Positions 61,781 to 64,000 of a stretch of 64,000 nucleotides of DNA are shown here, piece after piece. Source of the stretch: Pseudolysinimonas kribbensis (GTDB lineage: Bacteria; Actinomycetota; Actinomycetes; Actinomycetales; Microbacteriaceae); contig NZ_BSVB01000001.1 of NCBI RefSeq assembly GCF_030161895.1, positions 1,550,001-1,614,000 of the forward strand, read 5' to 3'. The notes under the pieces were generated by a model. That model was not told where the DNA came from, searched no databases, and saw nothing but the letters and a program-made list of their open reading frames with translations. The first letter of the stretch is position 1, and each line of letters opens with the position of its first letter. Made by a program: the position numbers and the translations under genes.

Positions 61781-62435
61781 GTCCGCTCCCGCCAGCGTGC
61801 TGCCCGGCACGATCGCCGACGCCCTGCGCGCCGACGTCGTCGAGACGCGCCTCGCCCCCGGCGAGACCGTGACCGAGGCGGCCGTCGCGCTGCGATTCGG
61901 CGTCGCCCGCTCGACCGCGAGGATCGCGATCGAGAAGCTCGTGGCCGAGGGGATGCTGCGCCGCGAGGTGCATCACGCCGCGCGGGTGCCCGAGCTCTCA
62001 CGCGACGACATCGTCGACCTGTACGCGACGCGCGCGGTCGTGGAGGGCGCCGCCATGCGCTGGCTGGCCGAGCAGGGCGCCGTTCCGGCGGACGCCCTCG
62101 CGGCGCACCGCGGCATCCGGGCGGCCGCGAAGGACGGCGGCGCGTTCGCGGCCCAGGACATCGCCTTCCACCGCGCGCTGGTCGCCGGCCAGCGTTCCCC
62201 GCGGCTCGCCCGCGTGCACGACCAGCTCATGGGCGAGATCGAGCTCGGCATCGGGCAGGTGCAGGCGCACGGCCTGATGTCGGCGATGACGATCGCCGAG
62301 CAGCACGAGTACGTGCTCGCCGCGGTCATCGCCGGCGACGGCGAACGCGCGGAACGCCTCGCCCGCGAGCACGTGATGAGCGCCCGGGACGCGCTCCTCG
62401 CCCACTTCGACACCACCCACCGACCGGAGGACTGA
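61779..62435 (+). CDS. GntR-family transcriptional regulator (FCD type)
   Basis: A 218-residue regulator. The winged helix is [54 protein letters not shown], and the FCD effector domain has [20 protein letters not shown] and [21 protein letters not shown] at 61779 lies directly after the promoter, giving a leaderless start. It is three bases from the next gene, an FMN lactate-type dehydrogenase, and is probably a lactate-responsive (LldR-like) repressor. Confidence 0.9.
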   Translation: MSAPASVLPGTIADALRADVVETRLAPGETVTEAAVALRFGVARSTARIAIEKLVAEGMLRREVHHAARVPELSRDDIVDLYATRAVVEGAAMRWLAEQGAVPADALAAHRGIRAAAKDGGAFAAQDIAFHRALVAGQRSPRLARVHDQLMGEIELGIGQVQAHGLMSAMTIAEQHEYVLAAVIAGDGERAERLAREHVMSARDALLAHFDTTHRPED

Positions 62436-62438
62436 TCC

Positions 62439-63679
62439 ATGGTCCAGCGCCAGTTCCCGAAGCCCGCCCAGGTCTTCGAGCTCATGAAGTTCAAGAAGCC
62501 GGTCTGGAGCGCGAAGGAGCGCCGGCTCAGCGCCGCGCTCACGATCGACGACCTCCGCCTGATCGCGAAGCGGCGCACACCGAGGGCCGCGTTCGACTAC
62601 ACCGACGGCTCCGCCGACGACGAGATCTCGCTCACCCGTGCGCGCCAGGCCTTCCAGGACATCGAGTTCACGCCCGGCATCCTGCGCGGGATGTCGGACG
62701 ACGTCGACACGACCCGCACGATCCTCGGGGGCCCCTCCGCTCTCCCGTTCGCGATCGCGCCGACCGGCTTCACGCGCCTCATGCAGACCGAGGAGAGACC
62801 GCGGGGGCCGCAGCGGCGGGGGCGGCCGGCATCCCGTTCACGCTGTCGACGCTCGGCACGACGTCGATCGAGAACGTCAAGGCCGCCAACCCCGGCGGCC
62901 GCAACTGGTTCCAGCTCTACGTCATGCGCCAGCGCGAGATCTCGTACGGCCTCGTCGAGCGCGCGGCGAAGGCCGGCTTCGACACCCTGCAGTTCACCGT
63001 CGACACCCCGGTCGCCGGCGCGCGGCTGCGCGACAAGCGCAACGGGTTCTCGATCCCGCCTCAGCTCACGCTCGGCACGATCGTCAACGCGATCCCGCGC
63101 CCATGGTGGTGGGTCGACTTCCTGACGACCCCCAAGCTCGAGTTCGCGTCGCTCTCCTCCACCGGCGGCACGGTGGGCGAGCTGCTCGACGCCGCCATGG
63201 ACCCGTCGATCTCGTTCGCCGACCTCGACGTCATCCGGGGCATGTGGTCGGGCAAGATCGCGATCAAGGGCGTGCAGTCGCTCGAGGACGCGAAGAAGCT
63301 CGCCGACCTCGGGGTCGACGCGATCATCCTGTCGAACCACGGCGGCCGCCAGCTCGACCGGGCGCCGATCCCGTTCCGGCTGCTGCCGCACGTCGTGCGC
63401 GAGGTCGGCGACGACGTCGAGATCGGCGTCGACACCGGCATCATGTCGGGCGCCGACATCGTCGCGGCGATCGCGCTCGGCGCCGACTTCACGATGATCG
63501 GCCGCGCCTACCTCTACGGCCTCATGGCCGGCGGCCGCGCCGGCGTCGACCGCACGATCGCGATCCTCGCCGACCAGCTGCGACGCACGATGAAGCTGCT
63601 GGGCGCCGCCTCGCTCGACGAGCTGACGCCCGCGATGGTGACCCAGCTGCAGCGCCTGGTGCCGGTCGCCGCGCCCTGA
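62439..63679 (+). CDS. FMN-dependent alpha-hydroxy acid dehydrogenase, probable L-lactate dehydrogenase
   Basis: A TIM-barrel FMN enzyme. [33 protein letters not shown] is the N-terminal block, then [69 protein letters not shown] (with the active-site His) and [32 protein letters not shown]. The frame breaks near 62792 (GAGG needs another G). It would oxidise L-lactate, the end product of the rhamnose dehydrogenase step, to pyruvate. The restored length of about 414 residues is normal. Confidence 0.9.
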
Positions 63680-63696
63680 CCGCTGCACCCCGACCT

Positions 63697-63732
63697 CCGG
63701 GCGGCGGCGCTGTGGTGGTCGCCGCCGCCCGG
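63697..63732. terminator. Bidirectional hairpin terminator between convergent genes
   Basis: CCGGGCGGCGGCG (63697-63709) and its exact reverse complement (63720-63732) form a 13-bp GC stem with a 10-nt loop, between the lactate dehydrogenase gene and the convergent SGNH hydrolase gene. Confidence 0.75.
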
Positions 63733-63762
63733 TCGCACACCGGCACGCGTCGCCATCCCGCG

Positions 63763-64000
63763 CTAGGACGACGCCTGCGACTCCGCCCCGAGCCACGCGC
63801 CCGCGATGAGCGTCGCGCCGAGCTCGGTGGGGTGCACGCCGTCGGCGGCGAGCGCCTCCTCGCCGTACTGCCGGGCGGCATCCGCCATCACCTGGGCGAG
63901 CGGCACGAAGCCGGCGCCGAACTCGTCGGCCAGCCGGCGGACCACGGCGCGCTTGGCATCCAGGTCCTCCTCGGCCCAGTGCTTCTGGGCCGACGTGACC
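63763..64000 (-). CDS. SGNH/GDSL-type hydrolase, C-terminal part
   Basis: Only the last 78 residues lie in the window; the gene runs past base 64000. The segment reads VTSAQKHWAEEDLDAKRAVVRRL and ends with ALAADGVHPTELGATLIAGAWL, the block V motif carrying the catalytic Asp and His (DGVHP). It is probably an esterase acting on acetylated sugars or lipids, like many SGNH enzymes in sugar loci. The N-terminal GDS motif is not visible here. Confidence 0.82.
   Translation of the reverse strand, partial: VTSAQKHWAEEDLDAKRAVVRRLADEFGAGFVPLAQVMADAARQYGEEALAADGVHPTELGATLIAGAWLGAESQASS

Overview
The window is high-GC DNA with frequent GTG starts, four-base stop/start overlaps (ATGA, GTGA) and promoters of the TAnnnT type placed directly before start codons. 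The gene content (LCP cell-wall protein, actinobacterial-type phosphoglucomutase, FIMAH-domain secreted esterase, RhaI-type rhamnose isomerase with a fused aldolase/dehydrogenase) points to an actinobacterium, most likely a plant- or soil-associated member of the Microbacteriaceae. The genus cannot be fixed from the sequence. Roughly thirty genes are interrupted by one-base shifts, nearly all at a run of G or C that is one base too short, so most are probably sequencing or assembly errors. I annotate such genes as whole genes and give the break position.

Layout. 1-0.8 kb: 3' end of a sugar-binding lipoprotein gene and a decayed kduD remnant, then tRNA-Ser(GCT). 1.06-3.9 kb: a large secreted carbohydrate esterase (CBM9-like, CE15, FIMAH). 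4.1-5.4 kb: LCP protein. 5.5-13.2 kb: a trans-4-hydroxy-L-proline catabolic cluster (epimerase, DHDPS-family deaminase, three-part D-hydroxyproline dehydrogenase, FadR-type regulator, a luciferase-like monooxygenase and a divergent amidohydrolase) with two near-identical operators. 13.2-26.4 kb: housekeeping and mixed genes (tRNA-Ser(TGA), serS, pheA, pgm, lipoate ligase, a VanY-type peptidase, a MarR/MFS pair, alditol oxidase).

26.4-41.7 kb: a sugar-acid and oligosaccharide locus with an enolase-superfamily dehydratase, KdgD, a uronate-dehydrogenase-like enzyme, a Gfo/Idh oxidoreductase, a complete CUT1 ABC importer, a LacI regulator, an intracellular (alpha/alpha)6 glycosidase, a GH5 enzyme, an M24-like protein lacking metal ligands, an MFS transporter and a second LacI regulator. 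The same 12-mer, GAAAGCGGTTTC, lies before the esterase gene at 4.08 kb, before the permeases and before the binding protein. A palindromic one-base variant lies before the MFS-M24-GH5 operon. This ties the distant secreted esterase to the locus, and I infer a glucuronoxylan/uronate utilisation regulon.

41.8-63.7 kb: an L-rhamnose locus with rhaI, a CUT2 rhamnose importer, DUF4432 and phosphomannose-isomerase-like genes, a DeoR regulator, a bifunctional rhamnulose-1-phosphate aldolase/lactaldehyde dehydrogenase, two tandem rhamnulokinases, a GntR regulator and an FMN-dependent L-lactate dehydrogenase. Together these can take rhamnose to DHAP plus pyruvate. Embedded in it is an extra module (LacI, class II aldolase, HAD phosphatase, FGGY kinase) whose substrate is unknown. 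The window ends in a partial SGNH hydrolase gene.
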